A stretch of DNA of 64,000 bases from Gemmatimonadaceae bacterium (GCA_040882285.1 JBBEBQ010000008.1:1-64000), one strand, 5' to 3'; shown: positions 1 through 9,589, counted from the first letter of the stretch. The notes: a model not told the origin generated them from the sequence alone. Numbers and translations are program-made.

Positions 1-206
1 TGCGCGAATATACATGTCAACCACTACCGAAGCAATTGTTACAGTCCACTAGTAGATGCGGAGTGGAACAGCTTATGCCTCCTTACCATTTGCCGGCCCG
101 GCTCGTCTAACTGACGAGAGGGGTCTCGCTCGTTCATGAAGAAAACTTCATGGGACGAACGTTGACCGCCGGTGTATTATTGGCCGCCCAAAACAAAGGA
201 GGCTGG
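1..206. other. left-end intergenic region
   Basis: No convincing coding frame is seen here. The segment contains the upstream region of the first gene, whose Shine-Dalgarno sequence AAGGAGG lies at 196-202. A short GC hairpin is possible near 115-130. No promoter could be assigned with confidence. Confidence 0.4.
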
Positions 207-755
207 ATGGATGTACTCGTAATGTTAGAGGAGAACGCGGAACACTCGACCGTGCTCGCTCACGTCAACTCGGTGCCTTCGCCGCTGCATTCCGAGCGGC
301 CTCCGCGCGAGATCGTGACCTTGTACGGCGCACCCAGCTCGGAATCGCTGGCGCTCGCATTGGCGGCCGCGGTCGAAGGGCAGCGCACGGCGCTGTCCGG
401 CGGCGGTGGGTCCGGTGCGATCCGGCACCTGGGTGTGTGGGCGGAGCGCGGCGCCGTGGGCGACGCCGCGTGGCGCGACACCGCCGGCGAGCTTCACACC
501 AGCGATCTCGAGATTCCGCTCGAGATCCTCGGCATCACCGCAGGCCGGCTCCTCGCCGAATGCGGCTCGGTGATCCAGCGGCTCGTCGCGGGTCTGGCGA
601 TGCCCGACTGGCCCGAAGGCGCGCGGCGCGCGATCAGCTTTTCGCTGACTCCCGTGTTCGCGGGCGCAGGCACGGCCGAAGCACTCGAGGTATTCCGCCA
701 GAGCGGCGGACTTGCTTTCGAGGACTTCGAGGATGATGGGGAGGGGATCAACTGA
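207..755 (+). CDS. hypothetical protein (182 aa)
   Basis: I do not recognise the family. The ATG at 207 is chosen because AAGGAGG sits 4 nt upstream; the frame is open back to 150 but without a ribosome site. The protein is acidic and soluble-looking, with a glycine-rich patch (SGGGGSGA, about residues 63-70) and an acidic C-terminus. No signal peptide or membrane segment is visible. It is followed within 30 bases by a strong hairpin terminator shared with the convergent MFS gene. Codon bias agrees with a real gene; function is unknown. Confidence 0.6.
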   Translation: MDVLVMLEENAEHSTVLAHVNSVPSPLHSERPPREIVTLYGAPSSESLALALAAAVEGQRTALSGGGGSGAIRHLGVWAERGAVGDAAWRDTAGELHTSDLEIPLEILGITAGRLLAECGSVIQRLVAGLAMPDWPEGARRAISFSLTPVFAGAGTAEALEVFRQSGGLAFEDFEDDGEGIN

Positions 756-780
756 ACTCTGCCATCGTCCGAGCTACAAG

Positions 781-808
781 AAAGGCCACCTGAAGTCGGG
801 TGGCCTTT
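781..808. terminator. bidirectional hairpin terminator
   Basis: A perfect 10-bp stem (AAAGGCCACC, 781-790, with GGTGGCCTTT, 799-808) and an 8-nt loop lie between the convergent genes ending at 755 and 821. The A- and T-containing stem ends give short U tracts in both directions, so it can serve both genes. Confidence 0.8.
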
Positions 809-820
809 CCCTTATGCGGG

Positions 821-2077
821 CTACGGGGATTCCCCGTCAACCTTCACGTAGGCTGCTGCTCTCGCATTGATCATCACCGCCACCGAAAGCGCGACCATCA
901 TCAGGACCGCTGCCAAAAGGAAGGCCGCCCCCGGGATGTGCCACTTCGTCCCCGCGCCGATGAAGTACGCAAACGTCAGCGTGAACAGCCCCGGACCCAC
1001 GAGCCCGGTGAGTCCCATGATGCTGCTGTTGGCTCCCTGGAGCTGACCCTGCTCGTGCGGCTGCACGCGCACCGTCATCAACGCCTGCACCGACGGCCCG
1101 ACCAATCCCATCAACGAGAAGATCGGCAGACCCAGCCAGAAGACGCGCGTGTCGGGCGCGAGCCCCCAGATCGCGAAGCCCGCGGCGCCGAACGACAGTC
1201 CGATCAGCAGCGTGATCCGCTCGCCGAACGCCGCGACCGCGCGCCGCACGACGAACAGCTGCACGAGAATGCTGCCGAGCCCGACGGCGGCGAGCGCAAG
1301 CCCGGTCATCCCGGTGCTCCAGCCGTAGCGGTACCCCGTGTACAGCACCCAAACGCTCGGCAGAACGTGGTGCGCCAGCAGGTAGATCGCATTGACGGAC
1401 GCGAGGCCGAGCAGCTCGTGGTGCGAGCGCAGCAGCGTGAGCGCGCCGACTGGATTCGCCTTCCTCCAGGTGAACGCCGCGCGCTTCTCCGGCGGCAGCG
1501 ACTCGGGCAGGACGAAGAAGCCGTACGCGACGCCCACGAGCGCGAGCCCGGCTCCCGTCCAGAACGGCAGCCGCGGGCTCACCTGGCCGAGCAGTCCGCC
1601 GAGCGCCGGGCCGATGATGAAGCCCGCGCCCCACGCGGCGCTGATGAGCCCGAAGTTCGCGGCGCGCTTCTCGGGCGGTGACACGTCCGCGATGTACGCG
1701 CTCGCGGTCGCGATGGTGGCCGCGGTGATGCCGGATATCATCCGCCCGACGAACAGCCACGCCAGCGTCGGCGCGAGCGCCATCATGACGTAGTCCAACC
1801 CCAACCCGAAGCACGAGATGAGGATGACCGGTCGCCGGCCCAGCCGGTCGGAGAGCGAGCCGATGATCGGCGAGAAGATGAACTGCATCAGCGCCCACAC
1901 CGTGCCGAACAGCCCGAACACTCTCGCGGCGCGCGCGGTGTCGCCGCCGGAGAGATCGACGATGAGCTTCGGGAGGACCGGGATGATCAGCCCGAACCCG
2001 AGCACGTCGATGAACACGGTGACGAGAATGAACGCCAGCGCGGCGCGGCGCCCCCCGAACCGCTGGATTGCGAGCAT
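821..2077 (-). CDS. Tet-type MFS drug/proton antiporter
   Basis: A 418-residue major facilitator protein of the inner membrane. About 12 hydrophobic segments are visible. The loop 2-3 signature is clear (GSLSDRLGRRP, near residue 78), as is the TCR/Tet-like N-terminus VFIDVLGFGLIIPVLP. By family knowledge these proteins exchange protons for tetracycline-like or other small molecules; the substrate cannot be read from sequence. The gene stands alone and converges on the hypothetical gene at 207. Its last codons (GESP) lie in a small GGGGATTCCCC palindrome resembling the ends of the long repeats found further along. No strong ribosome site precedes the ATG at 2077. Confidence 0.85.
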   Translation of the reverse strand: MLAIQRFGGRRAALAFILVTVFIDVLGFGLIIPVLPKLIVDLSGGDTARAARVFGLFGTVWALMQFIFSPIIGSLSDRLGRRPVILISCFGLGLDYVMMALAPTLAWLFVGRMISGITAATIATASAYIADVSPPEKRAANFGLISAAWGAGFIIGPALGGLLGQVSPRLPFWTGAGLALVGVAYGFFVLPESLPPEKRAAFTWRKANPVGALTLLRSHHELLGLASVNAIYLLAHHVLPSVWVLYTGYRYGWSTGMTGLALAAVGLGSILVQLFVVRRAVAAFGERITLLIGLSFGAAGFAIWGLAPDTRVFWLGLPIFSLMGLVGPSVQALMTVRVQPHEQGQLQGANSSIMGLTGLVGPGLFTLTFAYFIGAGTKWHIPGAAFLLAAVLMMVALSVAVMINARAAAYVKVDGESP

Positions 2078-2201
2078 GGGGCGGAAACCTAGTGGAAGAA
2101 AGGCCCTCGTCTACGTCATTTGACGCAGCGCGGAGCCCCCTTTGGCCGGGGTATCGTGGGGGCGAAGAGCTGGTTGTTACAGTCGACTCACGGAGCCCCT
2201 C

Positions 2202-3719
2202 ATGAACCCCGATCCCCGAATCCGCCCCACGACGCGAGAGCGCCTCGAGTTCGCCCTCCAGGCACCGTGCGATTTCGTGCTCAAGCTGGCCTGCGCGACG
2301 TATCCCATGTTTCTCGGCGTCTTCAAGCTGATGCCCCCCGCCTACATGGCGTGGGCGTCGCGCGTGAAAGCGCGCAAGGCGTACTATCGCGCGCTGCGCG
2401 AGGTGCCGGCGTACCGCGACTTCACGCTCGCGCGGGCGGACGGCCGCATCCCCGAGACGGACAAGGAGTCGTACATCAAGCCGTACGCGACGGGCGCGCG
2501 CTGCATCGGCGGCACGTTCTTCCACGGCCAGACGATGATCGACGAATCGTCGGGATCCACGGGCACGCCGTACAACTGGGTGCGCAGCGCGAAGGAGCGG
2601 CGCCAGAGCCACACCTTCGTGAGCTACTTCGCCACGTACGGTTACGGCCGCGAGCGGTGGATCACTATCAACGGCTTCAGCATGGGCGCGTGGGCGACCG
2701 GGCTCAACATGGGGATCTCGCTGCAGCGGAACGGGATCGTCAAGAACACCGGGCCCGACATCGCGAAGATCCTGCACACGCTGCGCTTCTTCGGTCCCGG
2801 CTACACCTACCTCATCACCGGCTATCCGCCGTTCCTCAAGCACCTGATGGAAGTCGCCGAGAAAGAAGGGTTTCCCTTCGACGAGTATCGCATCTTCGGG
2901 CTGGCGGGCGGCGAGGGGATGTCGGAAGGGCTGCGCGACTACCTGCTGCGCAGCTTCACCAAAGTCTATTCGGGCTACGGCGCGACCGATCTCGAGATCG
3001 GCATAGCCGGAGAGACGCCGATCTCGGTCGCGATCCGGCGGCTGGCGCGCGAGCGCGAGGACGTGAAGGCCGCGCTGTTCGGCTCGGATTCACGTCTGCC
3101 CATGGTCTTCCAGTACAATCCGATCATGCATCACTTCGAGGTGAACGAGCACAGCGAGCTGGTCTGCACGATCACGCGCGGCTCGCTGCTGTCGCCGCGC
3201 ATCCGGTACAACGTGCACGACGTGGGCGGCATTCTCTCGAGCGACGACATGAAGACGCAGCTGGCCGCGCTCGGCGTGGACATGGACCAGCTCCGGCGCG
3301 AGTGCGGCGACGGCAACGTCCGGCTTCCGTTCCTGTGGATCTACGGACGGCGCGATCATACGATCAGCGTCATGGGCGCGAACATCTATCCGGAAGACAT
3401 CGAGCAGTGCCTGTACAACGACACGGCCCTCGCCGCGATAACGAGCTCGTTCTGCCTCTCGGTCGCGGAAGGGCCCGACGGCGCCGTGCGGCCCCGCTTC
3501 CTGTTCGAGGTCTCGCGCGAGCCGGACGCCGCGCTGGCGCGCCGGTTCGCCGAATCGATCGTACCGAGCCTCGTGTCACTGAACGCGGACTTCCGCGAAG
3601 CGTGGCGCGAGTATCCGGACACGCTGGTGCCCGACATCCAGCTGTACCGGATCGGGGAAGGGCCGTTCGCCGGCGACTCCGGCAGGATCAAGCAGGTGCG
3701 CTTTCTCCCCGCGGCCTGA
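2202..3719 (+). CDS. PaaK-like adenylate-forming ligase
   Basis: A 505-residue protein of the phenylacetate-CoA ligase/coenzyme F390 synthetase branch of the adenylate-forming superfamily. The P-loop-like SSGSTGTP motif is near residue 115 and the YGATDLE adenylate-binding motif near residue 245. A C-terminal SVMGANIYPEDIE stretch matches the hinge region of PaaK-type enzymes. It should activate a carboxylic acid with ATP, possibly to a CoA thioester. The ATG at 2202 is used because the open frame before it (from 2142) has no good ribosome site. It ends 7 nt before the MMPL transporter gene, suggesting that a product acyl compound is exported. The substrate is unknown. Confidence 0.75.
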   Translation: MNPDPRIRPTTRERLEFALQAPCDFVLKLACATYPMFLGVFKLMPPAYMAWASRVKARKAYYRALREVPAYRDFTLARADGRIPETDKESYIKPYATGARCIGGTFFHGQTMIDESSGSTGTPYNWVRSAKERRQSHTFVSYFATYGYGRERWITINGFSMGAWATGLNMGISLQRNGIVKNTGPDIAKILHTLRFFGPGYTYLITGYPPFLKHLMEVAEKEGFPFDEYRIFGLAGGEGMSEGLRDYLLRSFTKVYSGYGATDLEIGIAGETPISVAIRRLAREREDVKAALFGSDSRLPMVFQYNPIMHHFEVNEHSELVCTITRGSLLSPRIRYNVHDVGGILSSDDMKTQLAALGVDMDQLRRECGDGNVRLPFLWIYGRRDHTISVMGANIYPEDIEQCLYNDTALAAITSSFCLSVAEGPDGAVRPRFLFEVSREPDAALARRFAESIVPSLVSLNADFREAWREYPDTLVPDIQLYRIGEGPFAGDSGRIKQVRFLPAA

Positions 3720-3726
3720 GCCGCGA

Positions 3727-5862
3727 ATGCGCCCGTTCGTTCAGTTGGTTCTCCGGCACCCGCGAGCCGTCATCGCGCTCTGGCTCGTGCTCCTCATCGC
3801 CGCCGCGCCGTTCGCGCTCCGGCTCGGCGGCGCGCTCCGCGGGAGCACCGACGCCGTGAGCGGCAGTCCGTCCGAGCTCGTCTCGCGCGACATCAACGCC
3901 GCGTTCGGCGAGGGCTCGGCGTTCGTGTTTCCGGCGGTGCTCACCGCTGAGTCCACGGCGGTCGCCGACCCCGCGTTCGCCGCGGCAGCGGAGACGATCG
4001 CGCGCGCGCTGATCGACTCGGTCGGTGTCCGGGACGTGCGGCACTTCTGGAACACGCGGGACAGCGCGCTGCTCGGCCGCGACGGGCGATCAGCGCTGCT
4101 GCTCGTCACGCCACGGGCCGCGACGTTCTTCGACGCGGAGACCAACGTCGGCCGGATCCGCGCGGCGGCCGCCAGCGCAGCCCTGAGCGCCGAGTGGGAG
4201 GTCAAGCTGACGGGAATGGTCCCGCTCTTTCACGATCTCGACGTCAATTCGTCCGACGACCTTATCCGCGCGGAGAAGATCGGGATTCCGCTGGTGCTGA
4301 TCGTGCTCCTGGTCGTGTTCGGTGCGCCACTGGCCGCGGGGCTTCCGCTCGCTATCGCTTTGGGAACGAGCGTAGTCGCGCTGGCGACGCTGTTCCTCCT
4401 GTCGCGCTCCATGCCGGTGAGCGTGTTCGCGCAAAACGCGGTGACGATGGTAGGGCTTGGCGTCGGCGTGGATTACGCGCTGTTCCTGGTGAGCCGCTGG
4501 CGGGAGGAGCTGGCCCGGGGCGCGACCGTGCGCGACGCCGTGGAGATCGCCACGCTGCGCGCCGGACACGTGGTGCTGGTCTCGGGGCTGGCGGTGTGCA
4601 CCGGCTTTCTCGCGCTCTTTCTCGTGCGCATCAGCTTCCTGCACACGCTCGCGCTCGGCGGAGTCACGGTGGTGCTCACATCCGTGCTGATGACCGTGAC
4701 GCTGCTGCCGGCGCTGCTGCTCCTGCTCGGCGAGAAGGTGAACTGGCCGCGCCATCCGCGGGAAAAGTCCAGTGCCGCGGACTCGCGCTGGGGTCGCTGG
4801 GCGCGTCAGGCGATGACGCACCCGTGGCGCTACCTCATTCCGGCCGTCGTGATTCTCGGGATCTTCATCGCCCCGACGCTGCGGCTCCGGGCGTGGAACA
4901 TGGGGGCGAGCGACATCTCCGAGGAGATGGAAGCGCGCCAGGGTTACGAGCTATTGGAGCGAAACTTCTCCCGGGGGTGGATGGCTCCCATAGTGCTGCT
5001 GGCGCAGCCGCGGTCGGAGGGCAGCGCGCTCTCTCCTGAAGACCTGCAAGCTTTGGGAGCCCTTCGCGCACGATTGGCAGCGGAGCCGCGCATCGAGCAC
5101 GCGACGATCGGCGGCATGAGCGAGGACGGACGGCACGCGTTGGTGGTGCTCGTGCCTCGCGGCGCGCCGGAGTCGGAGGAGGCCATGGACCTCGTGCGGG
5201 AGCTGCGCGTCAGCGCAGCGGATCCAGCGAGCGCCGCCGGCCTCGATCTGCGGGTCGGAGGAATGACCGCCGCCGTGATCGACTTCGACGCCGAGCTGTT
5301 CGGCAGCCTCAAGCGCGTCGTGCCGCTGGTGCTTGCGATCACGTTCATCGTGCTCATGATCGCCTTCCGCTCGCTGGTCGTGCCGCTCAAGGCGATCGCG
5401 ATGAACCTGCTGTCGGTGCTCGCGGCGTACGGCTTTCTGGTGTACGTCTTTCAGGACGGCGTCGGCGCGGAGCTGATCAACCTCGTGCCCCCGGGCGGAC
5501 TCAACTCGTTCATCGTGCTGATGCTGTTCACGATCCTGTTCGGCTTGTCGATGGACTACGAGGTCTTTCTGCTCGGCAGAATCAAGGAGGAGTACGATCG
5601 CACCGGCGACAACCGCGGCTCGGTGATCGCGGGGCTGTCGCAGACCGGCGGGCTGATCACGAGCGCGGCGCTCATCATGGTGGTGCTGTTCGGCTCGTTC
5701 GGCTTCACGCGGCTGACGGCGACGCGCGAGTTCGGGCTCGGGCTGGCGTTCGCGGTCGCTCTCGACGCGACACTGATCCGGGTCGTGCTTGTGCCGATTT
5801 TGATGGGACTCATGGGAAGAGCCAATTGGTGGTGGCCGCGCGGGTGGCTCCGGAGAAGCTGA
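3727..5862 (+). CDS. MMPL/RND-family transporter
   Basis: A 711-residue inner-membrane transporter with the MmpL layout: one N-terminal helix, a large periplasmic loop (about 35-180), a block of helices (about 195-340), then the same arrangement repeated (helix near 370, loop, helices from about 535 to the end). The conserved helix motifs GVGVDYALFLVSRW and FGLSMDYEVFLLGR carry the paired Asp-Tyr residues of MMPL proteins. Such proteins export lipids, hopanoids or polyketides using proton flow. It lies 7 nt downstream of a PaaK-like ligase, so the pair may make and export an acyl-derived lipid. It ends at the edge of the palindromic repeat starting at 5865. Confidence 0.85.
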   Translation: MRPFVQLVLRHPRAVIALWLVLLIAAAPFALRLGGALRGSTDAVSGSPSELVSRDINAAFGEGSAFVFPAVLTAESTAVADPAFAAAAETIARALIDSVGVRDVRHFWNTRDSALLGRDGRSALLLVTPRAATFFDAETNVGRIRAAAASAALSAEWEVKLTGMVPLFHDLDVNSSDDLIRAEKIGIPLVLIVLLVVFGAPLAAGLPLAIALGTSVVALATLFLLSRSMPVSVFAQNAVTMVGLGVGVDYALFLVSRWREELARGATVRDAVEIATLRAGHVVLVSGLAVCTGFLALFLVRISFLHTLALGGVTVVLTSVLMTVTLLPALLLLLGEKVNWPRHPREKSSAADSRWGRWARQAMTHPWRYLIPAVVILGIFIAPTLRLRAWNMGASDISEEMEARQGYELLERNFSRGWMAPIVLLAQPRSEGSALSPEDLQALGALRARLAAEPRIEHATIGGMSEDGRHALVVLVPRGAPESEEAMDLVRELRVSAADPASAAGLDLRVGGMTAAVIDFDAELFGSLKRVVPLVLAITFIVLMIAFRSLVVPLKAIAMNLLSVLAAYGFLVYVFQDGVGAELINLVPPGGLNSFIVLMLFTILFGLSMDYEVFLLGRIKEEYDRTGDNRGSVIAGLSQTGGLITSAALIMVVLFGSFGFTRLTATREFGLGLAFAVALDATLIRVVLVPILMGLMGRANWWWPRGWLRRS

Positions 5863-5864
5863 CG

Positions 5865-5974
5865 GGGAATCCAAGTTTGGAGTGTGACAGTAAGGAGGGG
5901 TGAGTTCGGAGTACCAGCGAGCTGTGACTGCCAACTCACCCCTCCTTACTGTCACACTCCAAACTTGGATTCCC
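5865..5974. repeat. long perfect palindromic repeat, copy 1
   Basis: The arms 5865-5906 and 5933-5974 are exact inverted copies (42 of 42 bases) around a 26-nt loop. The outer ends read GGGAATCC/GGATTCCC. Inside, short GGAG/TTTG units recur about every 7 bases. It lies between the convergent MMPL gene (stop at 5862) and the LuxR-type gene, whose last codons and stop are inside the right arm. A related, diverged copy is at 11590-11703. A transcript from either side would fold into a very stable hairpin, so termination or mRNA protection is a plausible role. Confidence 0.9.
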
Positions 5975-6581
5975 TTGCATCTCGCTCGGAGCCACCGCCA
6001 CCCGGCAGGATCAAGTCGTTAAGAAAAAACGCTGCCAATTCGGCCCGGCCTTGCAATCCCGCCTTGCGGTAAACCTCCACCGCGTGCTGCCGGACCGTGC
6101 GCTCGGACCGGCCGAGCTTCGCGGCGGCCTGCTTGTGCCCTTCGCCCTTGAGGATCAGCAGCGCCACCTCGCGTTCCGCGCGCGAGAGCTGCCATTCGTC
6201 GAACTGCCGGTCTATCGCCCGGGAGAATCCGGCGAGCGCTTCCTCGGCGGTCCTGCGCCAGCGGTCGCGCTCGGCCTCGCGCCGGGTGAGGGCCAGGTCC
6301 GTCGCGGCGAGCGTAGCGTGCGTCTGGCGCAGCGCCCCCGCCGAGCGGCGCCAGCCCGTAAAGAGCACGATCGCGAAGGACAGGCTGACGAGAACCATCG
6401 CCGCCTCGAACGCCACGTGCCAGGACCAGAGCGTCGTCGGCCGGTCCATGAGGAGGTCCATGGTTCCGCCCACCACGACGACAACGAGGAACACGGCCAG
6501 GACCGGTGGAAGCGGTCCCCGGAACGCTGATTCGGGAGCGAGCTCCTCCCGTTCGGACTCTGAGCTGTTTAGATCGGCCAT
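5952..6581 (-). CDS. membrane-anchored LuxR-type HTH regulator
   Basis: A 209-residue protein with two predicted transmembrane helices (about 21-40 and 50-75), a helical linker rich in Arg and Glu, and a C-terminal LuxR/GerE-like helix-turn-helix (about 125-185; AKLGRSERTVRQHAVEVYRKAGL). The layout suggests a membrane sensor that binds DNA directly; there is no receiver domain. The ATG at 6581 is preferred over 6602 because GGAG lies 5 nt upstream. The last codons (ESKFGV) and the stop are supplied by the palindromic repeat, so the C-terminus appears to have been remodelled by that element. Confidence 0.7.
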   Translation of the reverse strand: MADLNSSESEREELAPESAFRGPLPPVLAVFLVVVVVGGTMDLLMDRPTTLWSWHVAFEAAMVLVSLSFAIVLFTGWRRSAGALRQTHATLAATDLALTRREAERDRWRRTAEEALAGFSRAIDRQFDEWQLSRAEREVALLILKGEGHKQAAAKLGRSERTVRQHAVEVYRKAGLQGRAELAAFFLNDLILPGGGGSERDARESKFGV

Positions 6582-6711
6582 TGGGGCTCCGGCGCCGAGC
6601 ACCGCGACAATTGTCCCGTCAAATCAAGTCAAATGCCGGATATGGCGCTGTCGGGACTTCGCGGAGATTGCGGGGCAAGCACGAAGTCGCACCCCATATA
6701 CGGGAGAAATC

Positions 6712-7209
6712 ATGTTCTCGCTGCCATCTCCGCTGCACCCATTGATCGTTCACATGCCGATGGCGTTGACGATCCTGATTCCGCTGTTCGCGATCGGTGC
6801 GCTGGTCGCCATTCGCCGCAAGGCGCGCGTGCCCGTCGCCTGGGGCTTGACGATCGGCATGCTGGCGCTGCTGCTCGGCAGCGGCTGGCTCGCGCTGCAG
6901 ACCGGTGAGAACGAGGAAGACAGAGTCGAGCGCTTCGTGAATGAGGACGCCGTGGAAGAGCACGAAGAGGCCGGCGAGCAGTTCGTGTACGCGGCCGGCG
7001 CGGTGCTGCTGCTCTCCGGTGTCGGCTTGATCCGCGGGCGGACAGGCGCCGCGGCGCGCGTGGTCGTCGCGCTGGCGACCATCGGTCTCGTCGGCATGGG
7101 CTACAACGTCGGGCATTCCGGCGGCGGGCTGGTATACGGCGGCGGAGCCGCGCAGGCGTACTCGGCGCCGGTTTCAGGCGCTGTCTCCATCGACGATGAC
7201 GACGATTAG
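6712..7209 (+). CDS. DUF2231-type membrane protein
   Basis: A 165-residue protein with four hydrophobic segments (about 12-32, 38-58, 90-108, 112-132). The opening LPSPLHPLIVHMPMAL is typical of the DUF2231 family, whose conserved histidines may bind heme or metal. An acidic stretch rich in Glu lies between helices 2 and 3, and the tail ends in five Asp residues. GGGAG sits 6 nt before the ATG. Function is not established for the family. It converges on the kinase gene at 7268. Confidence 0.7.
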   Translation: MFSLPSPLHPLIVHMPMALTILIPLFAIGALVAIRRKARVPVAWGLTIGMLALLLGSGWLALQTGENEEDRVERFVNEDAVEEHEEAGEQFVYAAGAVLLLSGVGLIRGRTGAAARVVVALATIGLVGMGYNVGHSGGGLVYGGGAAQAYSAPVSGAVSIDDDDD

Positions 7210-7232
7210 AGGCAGGTTCCGGGAAACCCGAA

Positions 7233-7285
7233 GTGGCTCCTGGATTCCCCGGCACTTCGCGAATCCGTCAGACGGCCGGAGCCAC
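7233..7285. other. inverted-repeat structure between convergent genes
   Basis: An 8-bp perfect stem (GTGGCTCC 7233-7240 with GGAGCCAC 7278-7285) encloses GGATTCCCC and a second 7-bp stem option (CGAAGTG 7229-7235 with CACTTCG 7253-7259). It lies where the DUF2231 and kinase genes converge and may act as a terminator. It shares the GGATTCCCC motif with the larger palindromes but is not clearly the same element. Confidence 0.4.
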
Positions 7286-9589
7286 CATTGCGGGGATTAC
7301 GCCCGTCGGTATAGGAGGCACGGTGGGAGTTCCGATCCGCCGCAGCACCGCCTTGAAGCGCGGGTCTCCCCGGAACAGGTCGTACTGCGGTCCGAACGCG
7401 GCCATGGGGAGCCAGAAGTCGCGCTGATCCACCGATTTATCCAGCCAGGTGAACGCTTCGTCCGCGTCACCGAGCAGCATGTGGCCGAACGCCAGAGCGA
7501 GCGGAACAACGTTCCCGCTGGCGCGGCGCTCGGCCAGCTCAGCGACGCACCGCTCGACGTCGGCTCGCCGGCCCGCCATCGCGTGCGCGATGCACATGTT
7601 CACCACCGTCCACGGATTGCGGTTGGTCAGGGCGGCGGCCTGCTCCGCGCGGGCCAGCGCTTCCTCGCTGTCGCCGGTAAGCGATGCGACCACGCTCAAC
7701 CAGCGATGCGCCTCCGCGAAATGCTGATCGAGCTCGAGCGCTTCCTGGAGATACGCCCGTCCTTCGTCGTAGTGGCGGATGCACACGAGTGCTCCGCCGG
7801 CGATGTGCCGTATCCAGGCGGACAGGGGATCGAGCTCAACCGCGCGGCGGGCGTGCAGAATGGTCGCAGCCACCGCTCCCCGGCTTGCCTCGAACATGGC
7901 GACGCGCCCGTGGATGCTCGGGTCGTTCGGCTTCAGCTCGAGAGCGCGCCGGAATCTGCGATCGGCCTCGTCCCAGTCCCAGTCGTACATGAATGAGATG
8001 TAGCCGGCAATCGTGTGAGCGTCGGCGAGATCCGGCTCCAGCGACATCGCTCGATCGGTCGCCGCGCGCGCCGCGGTCATCGCTTCCGCCGTCGGCATCG
8101 CCAGATATATCGACGCCGCCAAATAGCCGCCCGCCAGCGCAGCGTACGCCGGCGCGAAGTCCGGCGCGAGCGCAACGGCTTCCCTGTAATTCGCCAGCGC
8201 GCGCGTGATCGCGTTGCCGGTCACGAGCTGATTGCTCAGGATGAACTTGCCACGCAGATAGAGGTCGTACGCCCGCGGGTCCACGCGGTGTGTCGCCCCG
8301 ACCGGTGTCGCGTTGGCCGCATCCGCTTGCGTGGGGGACAGCGCCGAGACCACGGCCTGTGCGATCTCGTCCTGCAAGGCGAATACGTCGGTCAGCTCGC
8401 GATCGAACTGCTCCGACCACAGCTGAAATCCGTCGCTTGCGTTGACGACTTCCGCCGTCACGCGCACGCGATTCCCGACGCGCCTGACGCTTCCCTCAAC
8501 AAGCGCCTGCACGTTGAGGCGCTCACCGGCCTCACGCAGGTCCACCTCCTTCCCCTTGAAAGAGAACGACGACGCGCGGCCCGCGACGCGGAGCCGCCGG
8601 GAGCGGGCGAGCGCTCCGATGATCTCTTCGGTGACGCCGTCGGAGAAGTAATCGTTGTCGGGGTCGTTGCTGACGTTGGCGAATGGCAGCACGGCTACGG
8701 AAGCCACCTGGTCGGATGGACCGCGCTCTGCGCGAACGGAGCTGCCGTCCAGGACCAGGAGGACTTCGCTCGCGGACTGTGGGCGCTGATCCGGGTTTTT
8801 CTCGAGGCAGCGCATCACGAGGTCGGGAATGTCCTGCGCACCACGCCATGCCTTGTCCAGCACCATCGACAGCGTGGCCGGGCGCTCCACGACGTGTGCC
8901 GACATCATCTGCTGCGGCGATCGCTTGCCGGCGAACGGGTGCCGTCCAGCGAGCATCTCGTAAGCCAGTATCCCCCAGGAATACAAATCGGCGCGGCCGT
9001 CCACGGAGTCGGCGGTGACCTGCTCCGGCGCCATGTACGCGGGGGTGCCGAGCGTGGAGCCGGCAGTCGTGAGCATGCCGCCGGCCTGCGGCGCGCGCGC
9101 GACGCTGATCGCCTTGGCGATGCCGAAATCCGCGACTATCGCCGTCCTTCCGTTGAGCAACACGTTTTCCGGCTTGATGTCGCGGTGCACGATGCCGTGG
9201 GAGTGCGCGTGCTCGAGCGCCGTCGCGACGTCGCACAAAATCCTGCACGCCTCGTCGCGCGGAACGCGCCCGGACCGCATGTAGTCGCGCAGCGACTGGC
9301 CCGGCACGAACGGCATGACGAAATACGGGATGCCGTCGGTCACGCCCGCCGTCAGGATGGGAACGATATGCGGATGCTGCAATTCCGCGACGAGCTGGAT
9401 CTCGCGCGCAAAGCGCTCGCTCGAGATGGTTGCCGCGAGGTCGGCGGAAAGGACCTTTATGACCACGTCGCGGTCGAGCGCGTCCTCGCGAGCGGTGAAT
9501 ACGCGAGACATTCCGCCGCTGCCGAGCTCGCGCCCGATGTGATACTGTCCGGCAAAGCTGCGATCGAGCTGGCCCTGCAAGTCTGACAT
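7268..9589 (-). CDS. serine/threonine kinase with TolB-like and TPR parts
   Basis: A 773-residue soluble protein. Residues about 15-270 are a Hanks-type kinase with all key residues: glycine loop GSGGMS (23-28), ATP lysine K45, HRD (135-137), DFG (154-156) and APE. A TolB-like N-terminal domain follows (about 295-420; starts VAVLPFANVS), then TPR repeats to the end (about 470-740). It should phosphorylate Ser/Thr on partners brought in by the TPRs. The ATG at 9589 is chosen for GGGAG 4 nt upstream; the frame is open to 9814 but that part is low-complexity. It is divergent from the antiporter gene at 9799. This kinase-TolB-TPR layout is common in Gemmatimonadota and Acidobacteriota. Confidence 0.85.
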   Translation of the reverse strand: MSDLQGQLDRSFAGQYHIGRELGSGGMSRVFTAREDALDRDVVIKVLSADLAATISSERFAREIQLVAELQHPHIVPILTAGVTDGIPYFVMPFVPGQSLRDYMRSGRVPRDEACRILCDVATALEHAHSHGIVHRDIKPENVLLNGRTAIVADFGIAKAISVARAPQAGGMLTTAGSTLGTPAYMAPEQVTADSVDGRADLYSWGILAYEMLAGRHPFAGKRSPQQMMSAHVVERPATLSMVLDKAWRGAQDIPDLVMRCLEKNPDQRPQSASEVLLVLDGSSVRAERGPSDQVASVAVLPFANVSNDPDNDYFSDGVTEEIIGALARSRRLRVAGRASSFSFKGKEVDLREAGERLNVQALVEGSVRRVGNRVRVTAEVVNASDGFQLWSEQFDRELTDVFALQDEIAQAVVSALSPTQADAANATPVGATHRVDPRAYDLYLRGKFILSNQLVTGNAITRALANYREAVALAPDFAPAYAALAGGYLAASIYLAMPTAEAMTAARAATDRAMSLEPDLADAHTIAGYISFMYDWDWDEADRRFRRALELKPNDPSIHGRVAMFEASRGAVAATILHARRAVELDPLSAWIRHIAGGALVCIRHYDEGRAYLQEALELDQHFAEAHRWLSVVASLTGDSEEALARAEQAAALTNRNPWTVVNMCIAHAMAGRRADVERCVAELAERRASGNVVPLALAFGHMLLGDADEAFTWLDKSVDQRDFWLPMAAFGPQYDLFRGDPRFKAVLRRIGTPTVPPIPTGVIPAMVAPAV

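Noticed and set aside
837-2843. 668-codon minus-strand open frame
   Set aside because: It is an antisense/other-frame shadow of the MFS and ligase genes; the composition is Arg/Ala-rich and no motif is found.
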